Below the pieces are notes generated by a model. It did no database searches. It worked only from the letters and a program-made list of their open reading frames with translations, and was not told where the DNA came from. Shown in pieces: positions 48,711-60,400 of a stretch of DNA of 64,000 bases (position 1 is its first letter; each line of letters starts with the position of its first letter). The position numbers and the translations under genes were made by a program. Origin of the DNA: Gigantopelta aegis (taxonomy: Eukaryota; Mollusca; Gastropoda; Neomphalida; Peltospiridae); the NCBI RefSeq assembly GCF_016097555.1, contig NW_024532411.1:186001-250000 (forward strand). The letters are read 5' to 3'.

Positions 48711-49984
48711 ATAACACATGATAGACAAGTGTTTCTACAAACTTACCTTCTCTTTCTACTTTATCTCCTCTATCAGTTTTCCTTAATTCTAACAATAGTA
48801 ATAGAACGACTTAGAACATTTTTAAAAAAAAGATACAGACCTAGTTAAACAGACGTCAAAAGAAAATAAAAAAATACCTGATGGAGAGCACCTCACTCTT
48901 ATGATTATTAGTAGCAGATTATGTCAATGAGGTCACAAGGTCACACTGTTTATATATTCCAACCCTCACATTCATGAGTTTAGTTTTTAACCCGACACAA
49001 AAAGTTTTGATATAGATGGTAAGTATTTGATATAGAATGCTCGAGATATTCATACCTAATGGAGTTAGAAAACAAAGGATTTTAACAATTGAGAAGCTAA
49101 TTTAGGTTCTACTAAATTCTAGTTAACCAAGCATAAGGCTGATATGTCAAGAGGGAAAAAATTAATGGATCAAGTACTGATTGTCTGCTAAGTAGCATTA
49201 AATATGTTTGTACAGTTAGAGGCACAGGTTAGAGTTCAAAGGGTGTCTGGTCAGGCACTCATTCTTTCATGCTTTTATAGATGAAGATTTGCGTATGCAA
49301 AAGGTAAATGTTGTCATGTCATGTTCATTCTAAATTTAAGAGCACATGTATGAACCCAATTGACTCTATACTTTAGGTGCCTCGACTAATAATAGTAATA
49401 CAATAAAGTAATAATATGTCAGACCACAATTGTTTTAAAGTGATCACCCACTTGCCCCTTTTCATGTTTCCATTGACAAGGGTAAAATTAACTTGTGCAG
49501 AATGTCATTTGGTGTCATGTCATGCTTGAATTAAAAATTTGAGGCGCATGCAGGTACCATGCAGTTACCATAGTGATACTATTAATTGTTTTGATAACTT
49601 GTAGATTGACTGTGAGTGTAGAGAGGGAGACAAAGACAAGCCAAGACAGAGAAGAGAGAGAGAAAGAGAGAGAGAGATTAATTCTCAAATCATGTTATAT
49701 CAATATCATTGAATAAAATGATCCACAAGTCATCATTTTTAGCATTGTTGGTAATTTTTATATCCATGATAAAATAATGTACTGTTGGTTCTGTACCTTA
49801 GTATTTGCAATATATAATTGTTAAGTTATGTTATTATCATTTGTTTACTTATTTTATTATATAAAACATGATTATCAGCAGAAGTTCTTTTCAATATACT
49901 TACCTGCTCTTTACACTATTTATTTCGAAGCTAAACTAAAGATAAGCACTAGAGTAAGAAACTAGGACAGCACTAGATAATGTT

Positions 49985-50340
49985 TAAGGCCCAAACCAGA
50001 TACTAAAGGACCAATAGATGACACTTAGAGGAAACTAGAGGACCGACCAGATACTAAAGGACCAATAGATAAACACTAGAGGAACACCTGAGGACCGACC
50101 AATACTAAAAAAGGTACCACTAGATGACACTAAGACGATACTAGACGATACTAAAGGACCAACTAGATGACACTAGAACGATACTAGACGATACTAAAGG
50201 ACAACTAGATGACACTAGACGATACTAGAACGATGACTAAAGGACCAACCAGCACTAAAGGAACCAACTAGATGAACTAGAGGGATGACCAGATGACAGA
50301 CAACATGGGACGGACACTAAGAGGAAACTAGAGGACCAAC
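49985..50340. repeat. Degenerate ACTAAAGGACCA / GATGACACTAGA repeat
   Basis: Interspersed short units (ACTAGAGGACCGACCAGATA, CTAGACGATACTAAAGGACC) repeated about a dozen times with frequent small indels. Purine-rich on the plus strand. Confidence 0.85.
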
Positions 50341-53300
50341 CCAACCAAAATAAACGGAAAGTAACATCTTCGGAACCAAAGAATATTAATAACTCAGCTG
50401 TGTACACAATTAATATGAGTTCACGAAGGGTCATGAATAAACCAAAAAAAAAAATGGTGTTTGCGAACTGGACCTCATTATTAAAAATAAATTTAACTTG
50501 TACGTTCTGTCTTACCACAAAATTAATCTTGTAACCCATTAAGATCTCCAACCTTTCTTTCTAGATTGACTCACTCAATTGATCACTCACTCGCATTATA
50601 ACTATACATTAACTGAATGTCATAATATGGAGGAAAATGTCATTATTTAATTTGACGTAATGAATGAGAGTGAAAGTGTCCAGTGAGAGGGTATTCAATA
50701 ATCAGGTATATATGACCATCCCGAGATGGGTAGGCAAGAGCGGATAAGATTGGTAGGCCGGGTTAAGTAGCGCTGTTAAGTAGAGCCAAATCTTAACCAT
50801 GTACCTGACTAATTAACTTTAATATTGGTCACATGATGGCTACGTTATAGATAGACGTTTATTATTGGTATATGATATATTCAATAGCTATGGTGAGAAG
50901 TGTGGTGAGGTTTTGTATAATGTTTGACCTTATTTCTTAGCTACATTCAAAAGATTGTAATTAAGTTGTTTTGGAAACAATTCTCTACTTAAAATACTAC
51001 TTACTATTATATGGAATCATATAGTGACTGGTACAGTCTTTGTTATATTGAGTTAATATGATATCAAGGTATATACTATTATTATAAGTATAGATAAACT
51101 TACTGCATAATAGGTTTAGATATGATGGCTAGAGAGGAAATAGAGCAAGGAGTATGACGAAGTCTGGAGTGCTCTATTTTGAAGCCAGAGTGCTTTAGTG
51201 TCCTTAGAAGCCTCCAACGCCATTGTCTACCAATGTAGGCAATTTAAAACGATCCATGCCCAAGGTCAACTCAACCCAAACCCGTCATAACCACAAGTCT
51301 AAGCCAATGGATCTCATTGGGAATTATTAATACATTACCTATTCGTAACATAAAAACTAAAGTTATTTAATTCAATTACTATATGGGGTATAATATTTCT
51401 ATTCACTATTCTCCAGTCATAAGGACATGTCTGTACGAGAGCTACCTACAGCACCAATAACATTAGAGTCTTGCAAAATTGTTCAGAATGAACATTAAGC
51501 CCCCCCCCCCCAATAAAAAATTTATCCATAATGAGCTGCGTTAAGATTATGCTATGTGGTTATTACATATACTATATATTGATATATATAATGAGAGAGA
51601 GTGTAGAAGAGTTCTACCTGACTACGTGTCCAGTTCTTTTGACCTGGTATAATAACCATACTTCAATCTTGTGGATATCATCCTACATTCTAATTATCAT
51701 CCCAAATAATTGACCAGTGATATCACTCTACAGAATTGGATCGAATGTTTGTTTTATTAGTATTATAGTTATATAATATAGTATAGAATATAAGAAAAGT
51801 TATGTGGAATATAGTATCATACACTGTTATGTTAATGCACTAATAGCATCGGATTACTTCATTCTATCAAATTAATCATTCGCTTAGACAGTGGGTGATA
51901 ATCAAATATTAGGAGATTGAAGAGAAGTGGAAGTGTTTTTCTATGGGAACCTAAACATGGTCTAACCAATTAAATAATCTGAGCCACAAAGCCAGACCAG
52001 TTATACCACAAGTCCCTCCCAAGTCACAGAATTCTTTTGGATGTTAGAAAATAGATCTTTATATCCATAAACCTACTGAGTTAAATAAATACCTTATATA
52101 TCTCCATAATATTAAAAGGAACTAGTTCATAAATTGTCTAAAAATATCAATAACACCCTGTTTGTTGTGTTGTTGTTAATGTTGTTGTTAATGTTGTTGT
52201 TAATGTTGTTGTTGTTGTTAATTGTTGTTGTTTTAATGTAGTTGTTGTGGTTGTTGTTTTTACCAAGATTGTGGAATGTGTATGGATAAAAGGGAGAGAT
52301 GGCCTTAAGTGATGAATTGACAGGTGAATGGTAGATAATGGACCAGGTGGATGGACAAATGGATAATGAATGCATAGACAGATGATTAAAGGATCCTCTA
52401 TTAGATACCTCTCATAGTCAGTGCATATCCTTTTGTGTCAGTGCATGTTCAGTATATGTCAGTGCATGTTCAGTGTATGTCAGTGCCTGTCAGCTTTACA
52501 TCAAGTTTTCAAGTGTATGTATTGTTAGTTATTAATAAGCTATGATATGTAGATACTTCTTACGACCATATTTCTTTTCTTCTCTTTCCCTCAAAGGCTC
52601 CCAAAAGCCACACAAATAAAGTTCTTCAACAATTGTTTGATCAAGTCGCTGGTGGCATTAAAGAGAGATGAGAAACTTGATCAGTAATCAACAGTGTAAA
52701 AGAAGAATGAAGTGATATGTTGGTTCTTTACCTATTAATACTGTATTATATATACTGAGAGAAACGACGTTATCTTGAACTAGTGTTTCTATGTTATATG
52801 CTATTTCATGTAAAACTGACCTTAAACTTATAAAGAGAATTCTAGGGGGCTATCTATCTCATGTTCCAAGCACAGCTGCTTCAATCCTCTATCGGCAGGT
52901 GTAATACTGCCTATGTAGAAATTGTATTACTAAAGACAGACAGTTTCAAGGTTACGAAAGTGTCCGCTATTGAAAGGTGTCAGTATTTATCTCTCTAAAC
53001 TTGTCAAGGCAATTTTTAACCAATGAGTAATATGTAACCATTTAATATTGAATATTCATTTTAGACATGTTTACTATAGATCAAAATTCCTTTAAGTCAA
53101 AACATTGTGGTTTAAACCACACTTAACACAGAACAGCCTATGGTCATAATATGGTATGTGTTGGTTTTCCGTTTGGATCACTAAAATATCTTTTGTCCTT
53201 TTCACCCTCTATTTATGTCACCTCTATGGTAGATATCATCTACCAAAGACTAGATAGTTACATTCTTACTCTGCCTTCCACTTAGCATCTACTAGTAGAC

Positions 53301-53371
53301 GAAGTTTTCTAGCATGCTCTCGTTGTAACGAGGTGTTTTGAAGTTAATATAGATATAATAGGGCATGTTAA

Positions 53372-53580
53372 CTATAGAAAAGTACATGAAAACAATAGGA
53401 AATACAATGAAAAACAATAGAAAATACATGAAAACAATAGAAAACTACATGTTTTCATGTAATTACAATAGGAAATACACCTTTTCACATAATAACAATA
53501 GAAAAATACATGTTTTCATGGTAATAACAATAGGAAATACATCTTTTCACATAATAACAATAGGAAATACATGTTTCATG
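53372..53580. repeat. Minisatellite of ACAATAGGAAATACATG units
   Basis: About eight imperfect units alternating ATGAAAACAATAGGAAATAC and TTTTCACATAATAACAATAG. The second half contains the inverse complement of the ATGAAAA part (TTTTCAT), so the array is partly self-complementary. Confidence 0.88.
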
Positions 53581-55131
53581 TATTAGTGCTTTAACTTAAA
53601 GCCCATTGTTTTTAATTTAATATAAGTTGAGAAAGTGAACACCCACTAATAATGCAACGATAAGACTTGACTAGCTATGCCCCCTGGCAATAACTGATCC
53701 CCTTGATATGATGTGATAAGCTCTTCCTGTTTAAATAGTCTTATCCTTTCCACCCAAATATGTATACTCTCTGATAACCATCTGTAGTTAAAAGGATAAC
53801 AGGTGACATCACTAGTCACTCAGTCAGGTATCCCAATAATGGTAGTTATTCACATAATATATAGTTAATAACTGACATAGTATAGTAGTACTTGTACTTA
53901 AATGATTGTTTGTTTGTTTAGTCAAATGACTCTTTAATAGTCTAGACATGTGTGTGTGTCTCATTGGTATGCATTCTATGTGTATACTGGTGTACTACCA
54001 AAGGTAATACCAATAGACATGAATGTAACTCTACTCTATGATGGCCTGATATTAATGAAATTAATGCAATGCTCAACCTTGTAATTGGTTATAGTTATTT
54101 CAAACTTTAAATAACTCTGTGATTAGTTGCATGACAATTTAGCTAGATTAGAATAAGGTCACATGAAACTTTGTCTCTCTCTTTGTCTGTTTATTTGTTA
54201 ATTAACATACTGTCCTTCACTAAATCTAGTCAAGACTTCTATACATCTTCTTCATCTGAGTAAGTATTTATCTGAGTAGTATTTAGCAAATATTATTGTA
54301 TTCTGGTGCATTAATACCATATACTAATGGAGTTTTTATATAGATGTATCTGACATAGTAATTATATATGACAAAACTATGTTGATGTGTGTATTATATA
54401 ATGCTAGTACTATTGAGTGGATATTAAGATCATTGGTCAAGTCCACTATTCATTTTTATTAAAAGTCCCTAGTGCTAGTATTATTGGGTGGAAGTTTAGA
54501 TCACTGGGTATAATGTCTGCTTATTATAAACCAACTGTCATTAGATCATCACAAGATGTCTAGCTTTTAAGATATAAAAAGGTGTATGTATATGGTAGTA
54601 CATGTACCTGTATTTGAAGATACAAAGAAGTACAGTATTGGTACAGTTCAACCCTCAGTAGGAATATTGTATTAGTCATTATTGTGCTCGCACAAGAACA
54701 CAATGGTACAGTGGTGTGTGTAGGTCAGGTTGACTTTGAACAGTGGTTCAACGATACTTGAAAGTACATGAGTTTATCATTAACTGGGAAATCCATTGGT
54801 CTCATAATGTATCTATAACAAAGAATGGCTTTTTAACAATTCTAACAAATTAAGTTTTTATAATATACTAGCTATTATTAGTGGTTTAGATCAATGTGTC
54901 AATTAACTATTCTATTACAATAACTAGTTGGTTTATTATGAACATTTAACCATCATATTATTGTTCAACTTTAAGATATAAAGAGCATATTACATTGTTA
55001 CATGTACTTGAGATGTATATCACTAAATGTGCTACGTGTAGAGAGAATTGAATTGTGCTAGTCACTTCCATTATGAATGTATTCTCTATCTCATGAAAGC
55101 AGTACAATATGACAGACAACAATATGATAAT

Positions 55132-55382
55132 ATAGATTAGATCCAGACTAGTAATATAGATAGATTCAAGTCTAGTTAGATCCAGACTAGTAATATAGAT
55201 TAGATCAGTCTAGTTAGATCCAGACTAGTAATATAGATTAGATCAAGTCTAGTTAGGATCCAGACTAGTAATATAGATTAGATCAAGTCTAGTTAGATCC
55301 AGACTAGTAATATGATAAGATCCAGACTAGTAATATAGATTAGATCAAGTCTAGTTAGATCCAGACTAGTAATATAGATGGA
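55132..55382. repeat. About 40-bp minisatellite
   Basis: About six units built of AGATCCAGACTAGTAATATA and GATTAGATCAAGTCTAGTT. ACTAGT is palindromic, and CTAGTT/AACTAG-type parts make each unit partly self-complementary. Confidence 0.92.
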
Positions 55383-56683
55383 GATCAATGACTTTTGTAC
55401 TCTTCTATCCTATTGGAAAGTACTCTGCCTCTTTGGAAGCATTAAATGATCAATATTGGGTATGGATCGGTCAACCTACCTGTCTATCATTATATTAACA
55501 AAACCCAACATTACATCATTACCATAACCATGTCATAGTTTCAAGAGTTAGTGCCGCTACAATACAATGTACAATAAATGTATTATATAGGGAATTAAAT
55601 GATTTATATAAAAGGTGGACCTGCACTTTGACATTTCATTATGAAGATACTCAAATAACCTCATATTGTATCATTTATAAGTATCCTACCACTCTCAATA
55701 GACTGAAAGTACATACATCAATGAATATGCGCTTTGCCACTTGACAATGACCATTCCCAAATATTATGTCATATACCAACATATTGTATGCTTAAAATGA
55801 CAGAACGGTACATTTCCAGGTTGACCCGACTCTTTGTCCTTAGCATGAATGTACTAATGAACTCATGTTTTGAGATCATTTTGTCACTTGTTACATGCGC
55901 CAAAAAGGGTTTAGAAGTACACGTGCACAACAGGTGGTTAATAAGTTATTCACGAACGTGGTTACTTGATTTTAGAACTTGATAAACATGTTTTTGCTGA
56001 GTGTAGCGACACCCTAGCACAGAAGGATAATATTACTGTGTACATATGGACATGGGACTTTATTGATTACAAAGGATTTATTGTGGTCGTTTTTAAGTTA
56101 TACCAGGATATAGATAAATTAAGAAAGAAATAATAAAACTTAAGTATGTACATGTACTTTACAGATCCACAATATTTGATATGTAAATTTAAATAAAGGA
56201 GTTGTTATAGTAAGTGGTCTTTCTTCTTTGTGGGGCTATAATGCTCCTCTAAAGTTAACACGTTTCTCTTCTCTTCTTGACATTACCAAATATTATATTG
56301 GGTATGTTAAAAGTATTGTTCCTTATGATGTAGGATGTAGTGAGTAAAGATAAGTTTTTAGTCAAAATGTCTTCATCAAATCTCACTCCCAATGTAATAA
56401 TGTATGTTAAAAATACTAAGTTCAATATGAGGCTTGCAATGTACACTTCATTGTCTTGTCATTGGATGTGTGTGTGTGTGTGTATAGATGAATGATTCCT
56501 AGAACACTCCTTTCTTTCTTATGATGAGGAATTCTTGTCCAAGTTTTAGCACTGTACCCAGACAAACTATCCCCACACTCATTGTGACACATACAGTATT
56601 ATACTGATATACTATACTATATAAAACAGCAGCTGTGTACAGACTAATAAGAGAAGGATATTCTGTCTCTATTTGTTATGTAG

Positions 56684-57188
56684 GCACCAGAAACTGTTGA
56701 TTTAAGTTATTCTGTATCTGATAACGTTCAAAGGTATACAAGTTATTTATCTGGTTACTTTATCCATCATTATATTAATATAGTTATATGAACAGATTGT
56801 CTTTGAGTGAGTTCAAAGGGTGTACTTAGTCAGTACTCGTTTTTGAATGCGGTGAGATATTGTGCATGTATAATGTAAGTCGTACTTAATTCTAAATTAA
56901 TGACCATATATGGATTGTTGTACTATATATAACCTTTGGTTGTTTATTATAGTGAAAACAATTAAGGTCACAAAAGGTCATGATTGTTTTATTTTATTAG
57001 TACATGTATTTATATTCAGATTGTATAATATACAGCTGCCTATATTGTCTACTGGTTTGTAATTCAGTGATTATTGATATTGTCATCACCTTAGTGAGTA
57101 TAGTAACATGAGCACAAATGGTGTACATAATGGTCTTGATACACCTTCTCCTTCAGTCCCAGCAAAAATCATTTTAAGGAGACGTTAA
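56684..57188 (+). CDS. Possible last exons of an unknown gene
   Basis: 56684-56733 is framed by TATGTAG and GTATAC and reads APETVDLSYSVSDNVQ. A next piece from about 56775 reads YMNRLSLSEFKGC in matching phase, then stops as written. A terminal exon-like piece at 57095-57188 follows a TCACCTTAG acceptor and reads EYSNMSTNGVHNGLDTPSPS then VPAKIILRRR and stop. The residue make-up is protein-like, but I do not recognise it and the upstream exons are not found. A weak call. Confidence 0.3.
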
Positions 57189-57541
57189 ATAATTATCGTA
57201 AGGAATTCTAATCAGAAACATATTATGAAGGATCAAAAATCATTCTATTAAAAAAGAAACTAACAAATAACAAAAAAAAGTTAGTAAAATATAAAGTATA
57301 ATACAATATAATAGAGTTACAAACATAACATTTACAGCAGTACTTTAGAACTGACAAATTTAGAAATAAAAGGACTTGACGAAGTACAAGCAAAAAAACA
57401 TTTAAGCCAATACCAGCTGTTTTTTGTTGACCAGACTAGCTTTATTATCACAGTAATGAAAGAAAGAGAGGAGAGACAGAGTGAAATGAAACGAGTTCCA
57501 AAGACCACTTTTGAAAATATAGAAAAAATAATATAAAAATG
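57189..57541. other. Tail-to-tail spacer
   Basis: A-rich sequence before the nuclear-receptor stop codon, presumably 3' UTR on both sides. No coding signal. Confidence 0.5.
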
Positions 57542-60294
57542 TCAAGTTTCGCCCACATCTCCTATTGGCTCCTCTGGGGCACCATCTCCTTGATTAATCA
57601 TTGACATAAGTAGGAGTGCGTCAATACGTGCTTCACCCTCGTGAACAAATTGTTCCAATCGCAGCTTTCTGTGACCTCCATACTCCTTCATATAGTGGCG
57701 TCAGTAAACACAGAAGCTCTCCAAAACGGCCAGGCTCATTCCTCTCTGAATATTCCATAAGTTTCTATATGCTTCCTTCTACGATATTGTCGAACGGTTT
57801 CTCTGTTACACAAGCAATTGGATTCTATCGGAGGATGAGACCAAGTTGACTATTAGTCCATTCACTTATCTAATGCATCCAATTATTTGTCCATTCATCC
57901 ATCCGCCCACACACACCCATCACCAAATTACCTGGATTAAAAAGGACTATTTCTTTCATTAAACTTAACTCTTGATCATCCATATTGAGAACTTTCAGAG
58001 GTACCACAAGCTTTGTAAGCGTTACCATGGCAACAGTAGCTACACCTGAGTTTTTATTAGTTGTTCTCATAACTTTACCAGTTGATCCTAAAAAGAAGCA
58101 TTCCTAGAGAGAGAGTGTGTGTATGGGCGTGAGAGAGAGAGAGAGAGAGAGAGAGAGTTAATTATGTTTCTTCAATTACAACAGCATTATTAATTATGCG
58201 TATGACTACCACATGACTCAACTGATTCACAACAGTCTAAAGTACATTGAACACATCATCAATGATAGATCAATGAATAACTATTATTCTTAAAAAATAC
58301 AAATATGAATCTAAATTCTAAATAATCTGACATTACAATTTCAAGTTAATACAAATATAAAATTAAATTCATTAGAGCTAACTACCTTCGACATTTTACG
58401 TGTAAATACTGCACATAGTTACTTGTTGTGGTGACTAGAGTTATAAAAACATTGTCTCTGCTATCCATAGGGTGGACTTTGAAACATGAATACAGTTACA
58501 TACTTACAGTCAGCACAATAGAGTTAATGAGATTAGTAAAATACATCTATTAGATTAATTCTCCTATCTTACAGCAGCTAGTGATAATTACCAATGGTCA
58601 AGGTTAAATAGACAGTATTTCATCACCATAGCAACATCATGTTTTCTTGTAACAACTGATGTTTTTTTAAAAACTAGATTTACAAATTTTTAAGTATTAT
58701 CATTTCTAGTCAACCTCAAAGGATAACTTGGCATTGAGAAAAAGCATTTTTAGGTCTCCATACTCGATACTGTAAACAACGTACTACATGGTTCTGAATT
58801 CTTACAAATATTATCAATATGCTGAATTATAATTTAATTAGTGTCATGTACTTACCAAACCAAGTGTTATATAATAGTGTATTTAACACCAGATGGACCT
58901 CACTGATATACATGCTAAAAAATGTGGCCTTGTACAGACTATAATCCTATGACAAATACTCATTTCTCAATAATCTAGTTAATTAATCATGGTTTTGTAA
59001 GTCACGCTTATAGTAATATTACAGAACTTATTAAAATCTTATGTCCATTCTCCTAACACAAGACTCATTCTAGTACCTAGTATTCTAGAACAGCATGGAA
59101 GCTTGGGCCACATCTTATATAAATTGGCATTAATATTATTACACAAAATCTGTACAAAAATAATACTGCCTCTTACAATTGTTATTGCTAGCCACAAAAT
59201 CTGCATAACAAAAGGCGGGACACCATACAAAGAAGTACTGATATGTAATAGCAATTCTCTTTCTTGTGCTTTGACAAGATTTACTTGACTAGCCTGTGGC
59301 AGTCTGGGGATAAGACTAGGAATTTTTATATAGAAGTACTATCTATACCTTGTACATATTTGTTATTATGATAACAACAGATGGGCTATGTATGGACTCA
59401 TGACCGCTAATTATCATATGCTAAAAACTCAATTATAGTATTGAGATATAATGTTATATGTTATACTCTAGTTGTCAATGTTTTTCAAGTTGGAAGTTAG
59501 GATTATGGATTTTGTTCAAAGCTAATGCAATAAGTCTTTTTGTACTTGAATGGATATTTGTTACATAACTAAGGCCAGGTGTTGCATAACATTACAACAA
59601 AACTATTAGAAATATAATTGTTATGATCAAACTTTGATATCTTCTCGTTTTTGTAGTGAGAATACCTATCTATGGTATGTCTATGATATCTTACACTTTA
59701 TTATGTGATCACGAGCAGCTGTTATTTAAAGTGATTATAATAGTTTGAAGACAAAACAGTTATTATTTTAAAATGATTATTGGTGTGGTACATGGATGTA
59801 TTGAATTCCAGCTGTGTAATGCATTCTCTCTCTCTCTCTCTACTTACCATCATAAGCTATAGATGCTCTAGCAAACCCTAGCATTACAAGTTCTGGTACA
59901 GTTCTTCTCAAGAGAGCCTTTTGATCAAGTGGAGATAAATCATCGAAATCTTCTACCTAAACCACAAACACAATAACACAACCACTCTACTTGTGACCAC
60001 TCTACTGATTACATCAGATATAATTTAAATATCTTAATTAAAGAAGCAGCTGTACTTAATACATTGTCTTGATCGATCTTATAGAGAATTTCACTATAAT
60101 AACAGCTGGTTACAAATTAGTTGCAATGATTAACTTATTCTCTTTACGAGCAATCAAGTTAGCTAAGCAGCTGTTCTCCTTTTTCCTCACCTCTGATTTG
60201 GCCCACTTGAACAAGTGTCTGATTCTCAATCTTAATGAATCTAATACTTCTTCAACTTCTGCCTCAGGAGCGTCAGCAGCTGGAGTGAGTGAGT

Positions 60295-60327
<33 letters not shown>

Positions 60328-60349
60328 AGAGGGAGGAGGAGATAGAGAG

Positions 60350-60400
<51 letters not shown>

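Larger units (their letters stand above)
47941..52596. other. Repeat-rich stretch inside TTC38 copy C
   Basis: No recognisable gene. Holds degenerate tandem repeats (48436-48710, 49985-50340, 52160-52245), a TG tract (48146-48166), a GA tract (49650-49676) and a poly-C run (51501-51511). An exon-like piece at 49215-49303 (between a TTTGTACAG acceptor and AAAAG|GTAAAT donor) shares the motif GAGTTCAAAGGGTGT with 56808-56822. Confidence 0.5.
45549..52671 (+). pseudogene. TTC38: TTC38 copy C, heavily disrupted tandem duplicate
   Basis: Starts MEASKEVLLQDCC and continues with fragments of each TTC38 exon: SKVLEREQR (about 46162), EELCQQSLALQPA (about 46681), AHVIEETKEAEKGVEFLLST (about 46813), RQIFDMTLIS (about 47809). 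A piece at 47654-47935 is nearly identical in DNA to copy A (37740-37990), suggesting gene conversion or a recent partial duplication. Its likely last exon lies 4.6 kb downstream (52597-52671, PKSHTNKVLQQLFDQVAGGI) behind a good acceptor. Frame breaks are much denser than in copy B, and several splice sites are lost, so a pseudogene is likely. The alternative is that 47941-52596 is an insertion that has separated the last exon. Confidence 0.6.
52672..56683. other. AT-rich intergenic stretch, no gene supported
   Basis: About 4 kb without convincing exons. It holds two minisatellites (listed separately), a TG tract near 56468-56482 and short open frames such as 55734-55982 without similarity. 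Either spacer DNA or large introns of a plus-strand gene ending at 57188. Confidence 0.45.

Noticed and set aside
55734-55982. 82-codon plus-strand frame
   Set aside because: No homology, no splice sites, and residue composition typical of random AT-rich sequence.
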